A DNA stretch of 64,000 bases from Cyclina sinensis (GCA_012932295.1 JAAONU010000002.1:24459770-24523769); one strand, 5' to 3'; positions 47,001-56,974 are shown, counted from the first letter of the stretch. Numbers and translations are program-made. The notes: a model not told the origin generated them from the sequence alone.

Positions 47001-47997
47001 TAATGCCAAAGTCATGTCACTGTACGTACGTGATCTGGAGTCTACGGAAAGATTTACAGAACTACTAGAAACAACAGGACTGGAGCAGCTGCACTCTCTG
47101 GAGAAACTGGTGCTTATTGCTGTCCCACGACAACAGGATTTATTCAATCTGATTTCAAAATCTGTACGCACCTTGAAATGTTTGCGCTTGTCTTTTCTAA
47201 ACTTCATTAAGAACCTGTATTGCAACATGGAAACAACAGTCACAACTGAAGTGATTCAGACAATATCAGATATTGACACTTTACAAGCTCTAATGCTTAG
47301 TAACATTTGTTTATCACACAGGGATGTCCAGGAGCTATTTGAAACAATTAGCAGAAGAACGACAATGACTGAGATTGGACTGTATAACATTAATTGTATT
47401 GACCATGGTTCTCAGTGTGGCGGACATAAATTAGACTTGTCACAGCATCAGAGGTTGTTGACACTGAATTTGGATAATATTCCTTTATTGAATCTTCAAG
47501 TCAACCCAGCCTCACTAAATGAATGTTTAATTGGAGAGGACAAATCATCGGTATTTTCATCTTGGTTCAGCTGTCTGAGTTATGCTACGAAGCTACATAC
47601 ATTATGGTTCAGAAGGATGACCCCAGTGTTGCTGGATAATTTGTCGGAGAAACTTAGGTGTTTAGTGCATCTGAGCAAGTTTGGTATCGAGATTTCTGAT
47701 TTAAGAAACACAGCTCTGATGCTTTCACCTGACACAAATATTAAATCTGTGTACTTCTACAAAGTAGCCATGAATAGTAAAGGGTTTAAGCTGTTCATTG
47801 AGAGTCTTGGGTTGGTTCCACATTCGGTCAAAGTAACTCTTGAATGGTGTGTTGTTACACCTGAAAAGGAGTATCTACAGATTAAGGATGAAGTAATTGC
47901 ATCTCAAACTTACAAGGTTATGTCAAATGGACAAAATTTTAGACATCAGGAACAATTTGAGTTTGAAACAATAAAAAATACTGAATTAACAAAATAG
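28514..47997 (+). CDS. NACHT/NLR-type protein, five coding exons, 1268 residues
   Basis: Exons 28514-29089, 32103-32261, 40873-41191, 44605-44655 and 45296-47997 join with matching phases (0, 0, 1, 1) into 3807 bases. Residues 1-192 are cysteine-rich (CNSC 61-64, C72, C78, C84, H87, C100, C105), followed by 'KWCSDPFQIAKCYMPADGY'. Residues 193-245 are helical (AREVGRECRHAADLSVSDEELARY, HEPN-like). Residues 246-352 are a charged coiled coil. NACHT follows, with Walker A AKAGVGKTS near 450-458, Walker B CLIVLDGLDEW at 541-551, TTTRPW near 582, and the NLR winged-helix motif FQHKSVQEYLAALFL near 790. From about 960 on there are degenerate leucine-rich repeats. The family senses danger signals in the cytosol and oligomerises on ATP binding; the ligand and effector here are unknown. 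No stop or frameshift is visible. Confidence 0.88.
29200..29660. repeat. Diverged repeat in NLR intron 1
   Basis: Units share 'ttgatctcaaaaacactagg' and 'cctataaagtttgaaggctg', ending 'agggcgaaagcaatatgtct'. This is a common style of bivalve dispersed repeat. Confidence 0.55.
29905..30135. repeat. Head of the repeat family in intron 1
   Basis: It begins 'atgtccccacaaagtgggga' with a (gtcc) run, then enters the units described at 30136-31984. Confidence 0.55.
30136..31984. repeat. Tandem duplication of about 921-925 bp
   Basis: Two nearly identical units meet at about 31060. Each starts 'cactatatactatgtag' and ends 'tcctatggacacagttctag'. Differences are few (for example a short deletion near 31290), so the duplication is recent. 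Inside each unit are smaller repeats of about 165 bp ('gaacgcaactcctcttaaac'). Confidence 0.85.
32103..32261 (+). CDS. NLR exon 2: HEPN-like helical segment
   Basis: 53 codons between acceptor 'gatttctttcag' and donor CAG|GTAATA, phase 0 on both sides. It reads AREVGRECRHAADLSVSDEE and LIYLLSDKKHLSSDPKAIEAL. This resembles the second half of HEPN-type domains in DZIP3-like proteins, but the RxxxxH spacing is not canonical. Confidence 0.85.
32423..33313 (-). mobile_element. TTA-flanked DNA element in NLR intron 2
   Basis: The ends are inverted: left GGCCAAATTTAAAAAAGTCT, right (inverted) GGCCAAAATTAAAAATAGCT, and both continue into 'TTTGCTGTCTCCCGACC'. TTA lies on each side (32420-32422, 33314-33316). 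The flanks rejoin as 'gttccttatattgccc', which is seen uninterrupted at about 33588, so the empty site is documented by a paralogue. A 3-bp TTA duplication suggests a PIF/Harbinger-type element, but this is not proven. A GGTA run lies near 32480. Confidence 0.75.
32619..33062 (-). CDS. 147-codon ORF inside the TTA-flanked element
   Basis: It starts MAKRKLEDEYFIISSTVIVM and contains HEYGSDWTWVEVCNDLLKDA and DKTLKFVTFKI, protein-like composition with an acidic stretch (REEDENNN). It could be a first exon or an accessory ORF of the element. The ending after about residue 125 looks non-coding (hydrophobic AT-rich), so a splice near 32690 is possible. Family not recognised. Confidence 0.4.
   Translation of the reverse strand: MAKRKLEDEYFIISSTVIVMYNTGSSSTLLKNHLHEYGSDWTWVEVCNDLLKDAEDFYTKKSDVLSVHLSNSLNGNEVFKPDLDEPLRVAKEFDKTLKFVTFKITREEDENNNSETENKNKSIFYLYFYLKRTIYLVLTVWNMYKLK
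33380..34200. repeat. Diverged dispersed repeats in intron 2
   Basis: The 'cagaaatgttccttat' / 'aaattgctcaaac' units here return at 35.8-36.25 kb. The rest is AT-rich with no coding signal. Confidence 0.5.
34225..34760. repeat. Tandem repeat, about 170 bp period
   Basis: It begins 'tttttatgctcacgaaggga' with a (gtcc) run, then units sharing 'aaaaccactggaggatttca' and 'tttgtcaccaaacctag'. Confidence 0.6.
35010..35700. repeat. Tandem repeat, about 180 bp period
   Basis: About four units sharing 'aagtgtgaccttgacctt' and 'acatgaccatcaatg'. Confidence 0.6.
36415..36445. repeat. (CATC)n microsatellite
   Basis: About seven tetranucleotide units. Confidence 0.9.
36477..36909 (+). mobile_element. 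TTAA-type MITE, complete copy
   Basis: The left end is AGGGGCTGTGCTCCAGAT, the inverted right end AGAGGCTGTACTCCAGAT, with TTAA on both sides (36473-36476, 36910-36913). TTAA duplications point to the piggyBac or Kolobok superfamilies. It has no ORF. An inverted truncated copy lies at 27727-28122. Confidence 0.8.
37030..37570. repeat. Tandem repeat, about 165 bp period, 3-4 units
   Basis: Units share 'gtcaagaaactttacaggaa' and 'cctggggtttcctgtatag'. Apparent ORFs here repeat the same residues and are not genes. Confidence 0.75.
37590..38135 (+). pseudogene. Endonuclease/exonuclease (EEP) domain remnant 1
   Basis: The frame reads VDILCLTEANV, then 'LLYRSPSSNIRDFINDL', 'DVLLGDFNLAFNS', 'PTHRDGSTLDLVYIQ' and 'STYFSDHSNVAL', which are the ordered blocks of a phosphodiesterase-like endonuclease. 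The DFN and SDH residues are kept. Such domains sit in non-LTR retrotransposons and in helentron-type Helitrons; no neighbouring domain tells which. It ends at 38135 inside NLR intron 2. Confidence 0.6.
38136..38690. other. No gene seen
   Basis: AT-rich sequence ending in the repeat tail 'gcatctgtgtcctatggaca', also seen at 31030 and 31950. Confidence 0.4.
38690..40440. repeat. Long diverged tandem array, about 160 bp period
   Basis: About ten degenerate units share 'gaaaccacaaggcctag', 'ctagaactcctctaccaag' and 'cctggggtcaaaattg'. The same family fills 48.3-48.9 and 54.65-55.15 kb. Confidence 0.65.
40728..40847 (+). other. Possible alternative terminal exon of the NLR gene
   Basis: An acceptor-like 'tgttttcatgtacag' is followed by 39 open codons (YAEREDRLKTLTEVPRNVIR...) and TGA, in phase with exon 2. 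If used, it would give a short protein without NACHT. It may be chance. Confidence 0.2.
40873..41191 (+). CDS. NLR exon 3: coiled-coil linker
   Basis: Acceptor 'ctttatttgcag' and donor AAAG|GTATAT, leaving phase 1. The sequence is strongly charged and heptad-like (LDEEIKAIVVKNRDKALQEI, HEFKEEAEKEKESLRKLSEE), consistent with an oligomerisation stalk before NACHT. Confidence 0.85.
41615..43015. repeat. Tandem array, about 150 bp period, about 9 units
   Basis: Units share 'gttggttttccttgtctgga', 'cttgaaaactactggttgga' and 'tcaagcacaatgagaggaag'. It lies wholly in NLR intron 3, and a related array is at 54050-54540. Confidence 0.8.
43239..43848 (+). pseudogene. Endonuclease (EEP) domain remnant 2
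   Basis: It begins 'ADIIALQETW' and, after several frame breaks, reads PQLHLHYFCEQL, 'TIVLDDLNAPV', 'TTPTTIQQTLIDHIYV' and 'PSYYSYHAI'. These are the blocks of the same domain class as 37590-38135, but the GDxN block has become DDLN and the SDH block SYH. More decayed than remnant 1. Confidence 0.55.
43860..44600. other. No gene seen (NLR intron 3, 3' part)
   Basis: AT-rich intron sequence before micro-exon 4. Confidence 0.4.
44605..44655 (+). CDS. NLR exon 4: 51-bp linker micro-exon
   Basis: Acceptor 'ttttattttag', donor AAAT|GTAAGT. It encodes GAASVASSSFGSKEVEK and keeps phase 1 on both sides, joining exon 3 and exon 5 without a break (T|GT gives Cys369). Confidence 0.8.
44695..45235. repeat. 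Poly-G run and tandem repeat in NLR intron 4
   Basis: A G-run at about 44698-44718 leads into units sharing 'tatcaaagctattgacttga' and 'cttcatgattttggagtta', ending 'ttgctgcgccttgcggcgctt'. The same family is at 50190-50940. Confidence 0.75.
45296..47997 (+). CDS. NLR exon 5: NACHT, helical and leucine-rich regions
   Basis: Acceptor 'cttgcatatttcag' and 900 uninterrupted codons to TAG at 47995-47997. It carries all ATPase motifs and the leucine-rich tail. An apparent ATG at 45283 is upstream of the acceptor and is intronic. Encoding NACHT plus C-terminus on one large exon is common in invertebrate NLR expansions. Confidence 0.92.
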
Positions 47998-47999
47998 GA

Positions 48000-49700
48000 T
48001 GAATGATATACACTGGATTAATTGGTTGACAGAAAAGAAAGAGTTTTGCTAGTGTACCTGGCAAGTATACGCTGTTGGATACATGCTACAATAACAATGA
48101 CTGTTTTAAGGTCACCTGAGTAGTGTGCTCAAGTGTGCGTTTTTATGATTGATCTGTGCTCATAGTGTGTCATCCACTTTTTAGCTCACTTAAATACTCT
48201 GTACTCATGGTGAGGTTTTCTGATCTCCCTGTGTCAGTTTGTGCATCATGCATCATGCAAAGTCAATATTTCCTTTAAATGACATCTTCTCCTAAAGTAC
48301 AGGGTCATGCAAAGTTGATGAAACTTGCCAGGGGTATTCCTTGCATGGAGCTCTACCTAAGTTGTTCAAAGAATTGAATTCCATCAAGAACTCTGATTGC
48401 TATGACAAAAGATAGGGAGAACTTTGAAAATCTTCTTTTCTGAAACCACAAGGCCTAGAACTTAGATATTTTGTATACTGGTTCACTTAGAGGTCCTCTA
48501 CAAAGTTTATTTGAATTATGCCCTTTGGGCCAACTGATTTTACATAAGCTTATACAGGAAAAACCTTAAAAATTTCTAGTCTGAAATGGCAAGGCCTATA
48601 GCTTAGATATTTTGCTTGGACCATCAGCTAGAGATCCTCTACCAATATTGTTCAAATTATGTTCCTGGGTCAAAATTGGCCCCACTGTGGAGGTCCTATT
48701 TGTATAAAATATGAAATATTTGAAAATCTTCTTGTGAGAAACCTTAAACTTTAGACCTAAGATACCAAGATTGTTCAGATTAAGCCCCTTGGTTCATTTA
48801 TGACCCTGCCCTGGGGAGTCACTTTAGTTTACTAAGACTTTTATAGGGAAGTTTTAAAGAATTGTCTTGTGTGAAGCTGTATGCCTAAGAGTTAATATAT
48901 TTTTTTTTTGTTGCATTGTCTTGTACCCCTCTATCAAGTTCGTTTAAAGTTAATATGTACTGATATAAAAATTAGCTTTTTTTCATATATTATGAATACT
49001 CTTCATTAAAAACCTTGCTTTAAATTAAAAAGGATATAATAAATTATACTGATACAGCTTTTGCAACCGAATTCTGTATAAAATCTTCTTCATAATGAAG
49101 TAACTATGAAGGTAATACTTAATTTTTCACGTATTTTTGGTATTTTGACCTTGAAATGACCTTGACCATAAAGTGGTTGTTGTTATATGTCAATATGATG
49201 CACACAATAATAACATTAATATCCCTACAAGTCTTTAGTATAAACTGTATAAACAGAACTGTCACATTTGAACATAAAACTTGCAAAGAGTAAGAAATTT
49301 ATGTCTGCCATCTTGAACGCCATCTTGGAATGCAGGGTCCACACCAAGTGTTGGCAATTTATGCCGCCAGTTCCATATACTACAGACTATGACGGACATT
49401 TTGGTATATAACACTGCTTGTTCTATTTTTATGGCCACCCCTTCCTAAAAATCCACTGATTGTCACTCCACTAGTATTCCTGGGGTCAAAATTTGCCCTG
49501 CTGGGAGGTCTTATTTGTGTTAAATATTTTATCTTCAAAAATCTTTAAGTGAGAAACAATAAGCCTTATACCTTAGATATTTGTTAAGTAGCATTTTGTA
49601 GTTACAAAGATTGTTGCAATTATTTCACTAGGGTAAAAATTGACAGTTCACTTGCTGTACATTGAGTTTTTATGCCCCGGCCATGATAACAGTGTATAGA
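48000..49700. repeat. 3' flank of the NLR gene: diverged repeats
   Basis: No convincing AATAAA signal lies close to the stop. From about 48150 the sequence is degenerate units of the 'ggcctagaacttagatattttg' type. 48.9-49.65 kb has no clear structure. Confidence 0.5.
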
Positions 49701-49709
49701 CCATATAGT

Positions 49710-50190
49710 GTTTACCCTGTCCGTGTGTGTACGTGTGTGTGTGGACACATACAATAGATGTTTATGTCCGGCTCATAACTTTGTTGTGCATGGTTGGATT
49801 TCAAAATAATTTGGCATAAGTGATCATCATATGAAGTCAACATTTTGCGTGCAAGAAATATGTTGCTCGCGCAAAGATCAAGTTTTCTGCTCATTAACTA
49901 GAGTTCTATTTGACCTTGTGTCTTTAAACTAAATAGGATGACTGTCCCTATTGATTTACAGAAGTCTATTGATTTGGGGTCTGCCGGTCAAAGATCAAGG
50001 TCATCGTGACCTTATATGTGAAAATTGGTTTCCACTTAATAACTTAAGTTTTTTTTAACCCAGAGTCTTGAAACTTTATATGATGATTGTCTTTATTGAG
50101 TAGAAGAAGCCTATTAATTTTGGGATCAGCCGGTCAAAGGTCAAGGTCACAGTGATCTTCAACTTGAAAATGGTCTACTCAATAACAATC
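49710..50190. repeat. Dispersed repeat with GTGT-rich head
   Basis: It has 'gtgtgtgtacgtgtgtgtgtgg' near 49724 and then 'gtcaaaggtcaaggtcac' phrases common in bivalve dispersed repeats. Confidence 0.5.
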
Positions 50191-50940
50191 ATGATTTTGG
50201 AGTTTTTCCCGTTTGATTGATTTTCTTGTCCAGAGCATAACTTCAACAATTTCAAAGCTATTGACTTGAAACTTCATAGGTGGATAGATCTCACTGAGAC
50301 AGAATGCACTGCACAAGAACCATCACTCTGCACTTCATAATTTTGGAGTTATTACCCTTTGTGTAATTTTCTTGTCTGGAACGTTACTCCACACAATTAT
50401 AGCTATTGACTTGAAACTTCCAAGGTGGATAGATCTTATTGAGACCGAGTGCAGTGCACAGGAACCATCACTCTGCACTTCATGATTTTGGAGTTATGAC
50501 CCTTTGTTTAATTTTCTTGTCCGGAGCTTAACTCCTACATTATCAAAGCTATTGACTTGAAACTTAATACATAGATAGGTCTTATAGAGACGAAGTGCAG
50601 TGCACAGGAACTGTAACTCTGTGCTTCATGATATTGGAGTTATGAGACTTTGTTTAATTTTCTTGTCCGGAGCTAAACTCCTACATTATCAAAGCTATTG
50701 ACTTGAAACTTCACAGGTTGATAGATCTCATTGAGACGGAGTGCAGTGCACAAGAACAGTCACTGTACACTTCATGATTTTGGAGTTATACCCCTTAGTT
50801 CATTTTTCGTACTTGATGTTTGTCTGGACTAAACTCCTATATTATCAAAGCTATTGACTTGAAACTTCATAGGTGGATAGATGTTATTGAAACAAATTGC
50901 TCACGTTGACGGGCATATTTTGCTCCGCCTTGTGGCACCC
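50190..50940. repeat. Tandem array, about 130 bp period, about 5 units
   Basis: Units share 'ggtggatagatctcattgag', 'gtgcagtgcacaagaacc' and 'ttttggagttat'. They end in the same G/C-rich tail as the intron 4 copy. Confidence 0.75.
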
Positions 50941-50943
50941 TTT

Positions 50944-51840
50944 TTAACCAGGTTTTCAATTTTGAAAATCCTGGTTATTAGATTGGGGTATGGCGGGCGG
51001 ATGGGCGGATGGGCGGGCGTCAAACGAAATTGTGTCCGCTCTGTAACTCTTCAACCCTTTGAAGAATTTTGATGAAACTTCAGACAAATGTTTACCACAT
51101 CAAGATGACGTGCAGAACGCATGTTCCGCATGGCTGGCTCCAAGGTCAAGGTCACAGTGACATTAACATTGAAAATCCTGTCCGCTCTGTAACTCTTCAA
51201 CCCTTTGAAGAATTTTGATGAAACTTCAGACAAATGTTTACCACATCAAGATGACGTGCAGAACGCATGTTCCGCATGGCTGGCTCCAAGGTCAAGGTCA
51301 CAGTGACATTAACATTGAAAATCCTGTCCGCTCTGTAACTCTTCAACCCTTTGAAGAATTTTGATGAAACTTCAGACAAATGTTTACCACATCAAGATGA
51401 CGTGCAGAACGCATGTTCCGCATGGCTGGCTCCAAGGTCAAGGTCACAGTGACATTAACATTGAAAATCCTGTCCGCTCTGTAACTCTTCAACCCTTTGA
51501 AGAATTTTGATGGCTCCAAGGTCAAGGTCACAGTGACATTAACATTGAAAATCCTGTCCGCTCTGTAACTCTTCAACCCTTTGAAGAATTTTGATGAAAC
51601 TTCAGACAAATGTTTACCACATCAAGATGACGTGCAGAAATTGTTGTCTCATTATTAAGTATACTCCTTGCAGACAGTATTGTTAGCCGAAATTTACATC
51701 CTACTCATTATCATGTATTCTCATGAATATTATCTTTTCCTTCATGTCATGTTATAATCTTTTGAATATTCATAGCAATCTTCATTCCAAAATTCATACT
51801 ATAGTATAGAATCAGAACAACATTTTTGAAAACCTGGTTT
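50944..51840. mobile_element. Terminal-inverted-repeat element with internal 146-bp array
   Basis: The left end reads 'aaccaggttttcaattttga' and the right end 'tttttgaaaacctggttt', an inverted pair. The left end is itself a hairpin (tttcaattttgaaaatcctgg). It holds no transposase. The target duplication is not clear. Confidence 0.55.
51034..51640. repeat. 146-bp tandem repeat, near-perfect
   Basis: Units start 'gtccgctctgtaactcttca' at 51034, 51180, 51326, 51472 and 51556. The fourth lacks about 62 bases, and the last is partial. The copies look identical, so the array is young. The 60-residue ORFs that repeat on the - strand are artefacts of the array. Confidence 0.92.
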
Positions 51841-52360
51841 CGTGGCATTGCCATGTTTCTTGTTTAAAATATTTTCTTTGTTGGTGTCTAGGTCAAAACT
51901 GAATATATGTAATCTGGGGTCAAAAACTAGGTCAATGGCTGAGGTCATAGGATTATCTAGTAAACACTCCAGAAGTCTCATTTTGAGTTCAGATAATTAT
52001 CATGATTTTTAGTCAAAATGTTTAGCTTGGTGATTTCTAGGTCAAGTTTGAATATGGGTCATCTAAGGTCATAAACTAAGGCACTAGCTTAAATTAAAGG
52101 AAACTATGGATAATATTCTTGTCTCTTGCATTGTCTAGTGGACATCTACCAATTTGTTTAATCATGTTCCTGGAGTCATATTTCAGCCAATGTTCCTATT
52201 TGTGTAAAATATTTAATTTTTGAAAATCTCCTTGTCGGGACCTGTAGGGTCTAGACTTTTGATATTTGATATGTAGCATTCATTGTATTGCTGACTTGTA
52301 CAAATTCTCATATTATTACTGTAAGGTCAAAATAAACCTGCCCGGCATTCTTTCTTATAG
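51840..52360. other. No gene seen
   Basis: Degenerate dispersed-repeat phrases only. Confidence 0.4.
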
Positions 52361-53412
52361 CCGCGGATTCAGCCACGGGCTTCAGGGCTGCAGCCCCCCC
52401 CCCCCCCCCCCCCAAAGATACGTTTTCCAGCTGGGCTGGTATATTTTAATGCATTTATGGTCCGTAGTGTATTCCGTTATCAAAGCAGTTAATTGCTATC
52501 ATCCAGTTGTTAATCTCTTGCCTAGGGGCTTGGTTGAGAGCAACAAGTTGTACACGCCTGGTTGACATGACCGTTTGAAAGGTGTATTTGATTGGCTGAT
52601 CATTTTATAATCATCCAATGAAAATAACAATTAAGAAAAGCGGAGAAGCTTTGATAAAGTTAGCAGTTTGTTTACATCTGATAAGAAGTGCAGTGTGAAC
52701 CACTTAGAGTAAGACTGTAATGGTGCTTTATGTGATAGGAACATCATGCTTCAAAATGCTAATACTCCAATTTCTTCATGAGCCTTTATGAAAATTTACT
52801 TTCACATTACATTGTTTGAAAAAAGTGTACATTTTGTACAGGTGTTTAATAAAATGTGTATGTTATATGAAAGGGAATATTACATTGAAACAAACAAAAA
52901 ATTACTGAACTAATGTAATTTTATCGACTTGTTCATTTTTTTGTCCAAAATACTGGAAAAAAAATAGAAAAAAGGTCAATTGTTTTTATATTTTTGTTGC
53001 CAATATTTTTTGAACTCCATGTATTAGATGAATTATGAATTTTAAACATGAATATAAGCATGCTTTATGTGAAATTTCATAGGGACTATTGGTCAATTTG
53101 TAATTTGTAGTTTTCAGCAGATGAATTAATTATCTTGATTATTTTAGCATTTTTATCTGAGTATTAAAGATCTATAAAGTTGTATATATCATCTTGTTGT
53201 CTGTTGTTTGGTAACCTGTGCTTTAATGAATGCGACAAAAGGCCCAAAAATGCACTAGAATGCACCGTTTTAGACTTCATTTTTCAAATTTTCCGGGGGA
53301 GGCCCCCCGTTCCCCCACCAACAGGAGGGGACACCCCTCCGTACCCACCCCAATGTGGTTCTACCCTTCATGTCAGCCCCCCCAGGCAGCCCTGTTCTGT
53401 GTCCGCCCCTGT
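52361..53412. mobile_element. Probable non-autonomous hAT-like element
   Basis: The left end 'agccgcggattcagccacgg' and the inverted right end 'caggggcggacacagaac' are similar, and both lead into C/G-rich runs (52388-52413; 53296-53400). The interior is AT-rich without ORFs. TATA lies on both sides but is too short to be decisive. Confidence 0.45.
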
Positions 53413-53429
53413 ATACTCCCGCAATTAAG

Positions 53430-54050
53430 TTGCAGGGGGTATACTGGAATCACCCTGTGGGCAGGTGGTCAGTTGGTCGGTCTGTCACATTTGATATCTT
53501 TACCTTCCGTCTCGAACTTCTCCTTCAATTTTCAATTGATTGAAATGAAACTTGATGGGAATGGTCACTAGACAATATAGATGTGCAATACATATTTTTG
53601 ATGCATATCCATGCAGGCATTGCAGAGTTATTGCCCCTTGAACTTACACTTTTCCTATGTTTGTAAATTATATACCTTGTGTCAAGAGCACCTCCTTCAG
53701 TTTTCATCCAATTGAAATTGAGTTATTTCCCCTTTAACTTATACTTTTGTCACGTTTGATATTTTTACCTTGCATCGGAACTCTTCAGTTTTCAACTGAT
53801 TGAAAAAACTTTTCAGGAATGGTCACTAGGCAATGTAGATGTGCAAGACATATTTTTGATCCATATCCATGCAGGAATTGCATAGTCATTGCCCCTTGAA
53901 CTTAAACTTTTTCCCATGTTTGTAAATTTTATACCTTGTGTAGCAAACACCACCTTCAGTTTTCAACCAATTGAAATGAAATGGTCACTAGGCAGTGTTG
54001 ATGTTCATTGCATTTTTTATGCAAATCCATGTATGTAATGCACAGTTACA
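53430..54050. repeat. Tandem repeat, about 210 bp period, 3 units
   Basis: Units share 'gaatggtcactag', 'gcatatccatgcagg' and 'ttattgccccttgaactta'. Confidence 0.6.
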
Positions 54051-54540
54051 GTGCAGTGTACAAGAGCTATAAATCCTTCTTCACTATTTGCACAGTTATT
54101 GCACTTTATTGGTTTTCCTTGTCCGGAGCATAACTTGAAAACTGCTGGTTGGAATTCAGTGCAACTTCATACAATGGTCAAGCACAATGTGTGGATATGC
54201 AATGTACTATAAGAGCTATAACTCTGTCTTCACTATTTGCACAGTTATTGCCCTTTGTTGGTTTTCCTTGTCTGGAGAATAACTTGAAAACTATTGGTTG
54301 GAATTCAATGCAACTTCATACAATGGTCAAGCACAATGACAGGAAGTGCATTGTATAAGAGCTATAACTCCATCTTCAGTATTTGCACAGTTATTGCTAT
54401 TTGTTGGTTTTCCTTGTCCAGAGCATAACTTGAAAACTACTTGGTGGAATTCAGTGCAACTTCATACAATGGTCAAGCACAATGACAGGAAATGCAATGT
54501 ACAAAAACCACAACTATCTTTAATTTCCTATAAGCATAAC
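54050..54540. repeat. Tandem array related to 41615-43015
   Basis: About three units with 'aacttgaaaactattggttg' and 'catacaatggtcaagcac'. Confidence 0.75.
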
Positions 54541-54639
54541 TCTTTTTCAATTTTTTTACAAAGTATTCTGTTACTAATAACTTCCTCAGTTCCAAAGCAG
54601 TCTTGTGAGGGTATTAATCACATTTAGTGATAGCTCAGT

Positions 54640-55190
54640 TTTGTCTGAAACCACAAAATCCTGAGCCTTAAGATTGTCTAGTGGACCTCTACCAGATTTG
54701 TTCAAATTATGCCACTGGGGTCAAATTTGGCCCGCCCGGGGGTCAAATGATTTTACATGGGCTTAAATAGGGAAAACTTTGAAAATCTTCTCTGAAAGCA
54801 CAATGCCCTTAGCCTAAAGATTTGGTATGTAGCATTGTCTAGTGGACCTCTACCAAGTTTGTTCAAATTATACCCCTGGGGTCAAATTTGGCCCCGCCCT
54901 GGAGGTCAACTGATTTTACATAGGCTTATATAGACTTAAAAAACTTCTTGTTTGAAACTACAAAGTCAAGAAATTAGATATTTTTTAGGAGCATTAGCTA
55001 GAGGTCTTCTACCAAGTTTGTTCAAGTTCTACCAAGTTTGTTATGCCCCTTGGGTCAAAATTGGCTCTTCCCCAAGGGTCGTTTAATTTATGTAAAAAAG
55101 TTTTATGGGAAAAACTTATGTTGGGAAAACCTAGTCAAGGGCTAAGATTTTTTACATGGAGCATCAGCTCAAGGTCCTCAAGATAGTGGT
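54640..55190. repeat. Diverged tandem repeat (38.7-40.4 kb family)
   Basis: 'agtggacctctaccaa', 'ggggtcaaatttggcc' and 'ttttacataggcttatatag' recur about three times. Confidence 0.65.
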
Positions 55191-55985
55191 TGTTGAGAAA
55201 TATCCTAGACAAAAGCACTACTGTAGTATTCTGTATGCAGCAAAATGAAAGGGTCCGTAATTCAGTAAAAATAAACAATCCTCACTTTGCTGGTAACATG
55301 CATCTCCTTTTCGGTGCTGAAGATCCCTATTAATTGGAAATTGACAGCAGCGAATAAAGTTGCTGAGAAAATGACCAGACGTGAATGATGTACTAGTTTA
55401 AATGTAGCAAAACGTTGTTGAAATAGACTGGATGAGGAACCCCCCCACCCCCCTGACACTGAACTGGAAGCAGGAAAATCAAATTGCCTAAAATTGTGGA
55501 CAATCCAGATGATGATTGTCATATGCACCTGTCCTTCAGGTTCTGAAGCTTTCCATAAGATTCATTTAATCCAGCCAGATATGACCCAGAAGTAACCTTG
55601 ACCCAGACGGCACTGTATGAAAGACAAATGGATGAAAGCCATGCCTCATAAATAATTATATGCACATCTGCTGGTGCTGAAGTTTCATAACTTAGATTTA
55701 ATTTAAGGGATTGTTGAGAAATAGACCAGATATGTATTAAATATCTTTTTTTCTCCAGTTTTCTTGATGTGTATATAGTATATGAACTTCTTAATTTTAA
55801 AGAAAAAACATTTTTAAGATATAGTCTTGAGTCAGTCGCTTTAAGGGAAAATAGTGAGCTTGTCTTCTTCTTTTCCTTTAAATAATTAATCTTTTTTTAT
55901 CCAATGAGAATAAACCAGTAAATGTTAATAAAGTACAATGTATATCGTTGGTTCTTTTTTGGCTTTGCCCATGTTTTGACGACTG
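55190..55985. other. No gene seen
   Basis: Two loose copies of a 'ctgaagatccctattaatt'-type segment occur; there are no ORFs of note. Confidence 0.4.
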
Positions 55986-55989
55986 ATTT

Positions 55990-56660
55990 TGCTTAAGGAG
56001 ACAATTTTTATGCTCCCTGAAGTGAGAGCATATAGTCTGCCACTTGTCTGTCAGGTTTTGTCCAGAATATAACTCAAACACCAATGAAGAGATTTACTTT
56101 AACCTTCAGACGGTGATAGAGGACACTGAGAGTAAGTGCAGTGCACAAGAACCATAACTCTTTTTATCTACTTTTCTCATTATCTCCTCTTAGTACATTT
56201 TACTTGTTCGGATCAAATCTCTTAAACCATGAAAGGCATTAAGTTCATGCTCAACACATTGATAGAGGGGAATGGCAGAAAATGTATTGTTTAAGAACTA
56301 TAACTAGCTGCCCCCATTTCTGAGTTATTTCCCTTTATAAGTTTTGTTAATATGTTATAATGCTTGTCCAGAGCACAACTAAATTATTAATGGGATTTAG
56401 TTAATATTCAAATTATTGATAAAGAAAGTATACATGAAATGCAATGTTGAATAATTGTAACTGCCTTGCCCCATTTTTTCAGTTATCTCCCTTTATTACA
56501 CTTTTTAATGCTTGTCGGATTTAAAGCGGCGTATAATTAAAAAACAAATGAAGGGATTTACTTATAACTAAATAAGATGATTAAGGATATTAAGAGTAAT
56601 TACAGTGCACAAGAATCATAACTCATCTTGACTAGTTTTTTCGTAATATCCCCTTACTTT
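55990..56660. repeat. Diverged dispersed/tandem repeat
   Basis: It starts 'tttttatgctccctgaagtg' with loose units of about 170 bp sharing 'gtgcacaagaaccataactc' and 'gttatctccctttat'. Confidence 0.5.
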
Positions 56661-56698
56661 CAGCCACAAACCAACCATTTTGTTACTGTGAGCACTTT

Positions 56699-56875
56699 CT
56701 TTATGAAATAATTAAATCACATAACAATATCTGGTTCATCTTCATACAGTAAAAAGTTATCCAATCAAAGTATAGCAAATTGCCAAAAACAAGTAGCAAG
56801 TAACAGCTAGCAAGTAGTAAATGGCAAATAGCAGCTGGCAAGTAGCAATACTATTGCATGTTAAGTTCAGTTTAG
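56699..56875. repeat. Direct repeat, copy 1 (paired with 57788-57960)
   Basis: 'atgaaataattaaatcacat' and 'tccaatcaaagta' then many 'agcaagtagcaa'-type short units. Confidence 0.75.
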
Positions 56876-56974
56876 ACTCATTTTACATCGATTACGATAC
56901 AAGTTTTTACAGTTTCGATTCATCACGCTCGATGACTGCTTCCTGTCTTTCATATTAGTATTCGCGTAGAGTGG

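Noticed and set aside
51051..51609. Repeated 60-88 residue ORFs on the - strand
   Set aside because: Identical residues recur every 146 bases. They are by-products of the tandem array.
53180..53571. Pro-rich ORFs of 82 and 113 residues
   Set aside because: They lie at the C-rich end of a non-autonomous element; composition only.
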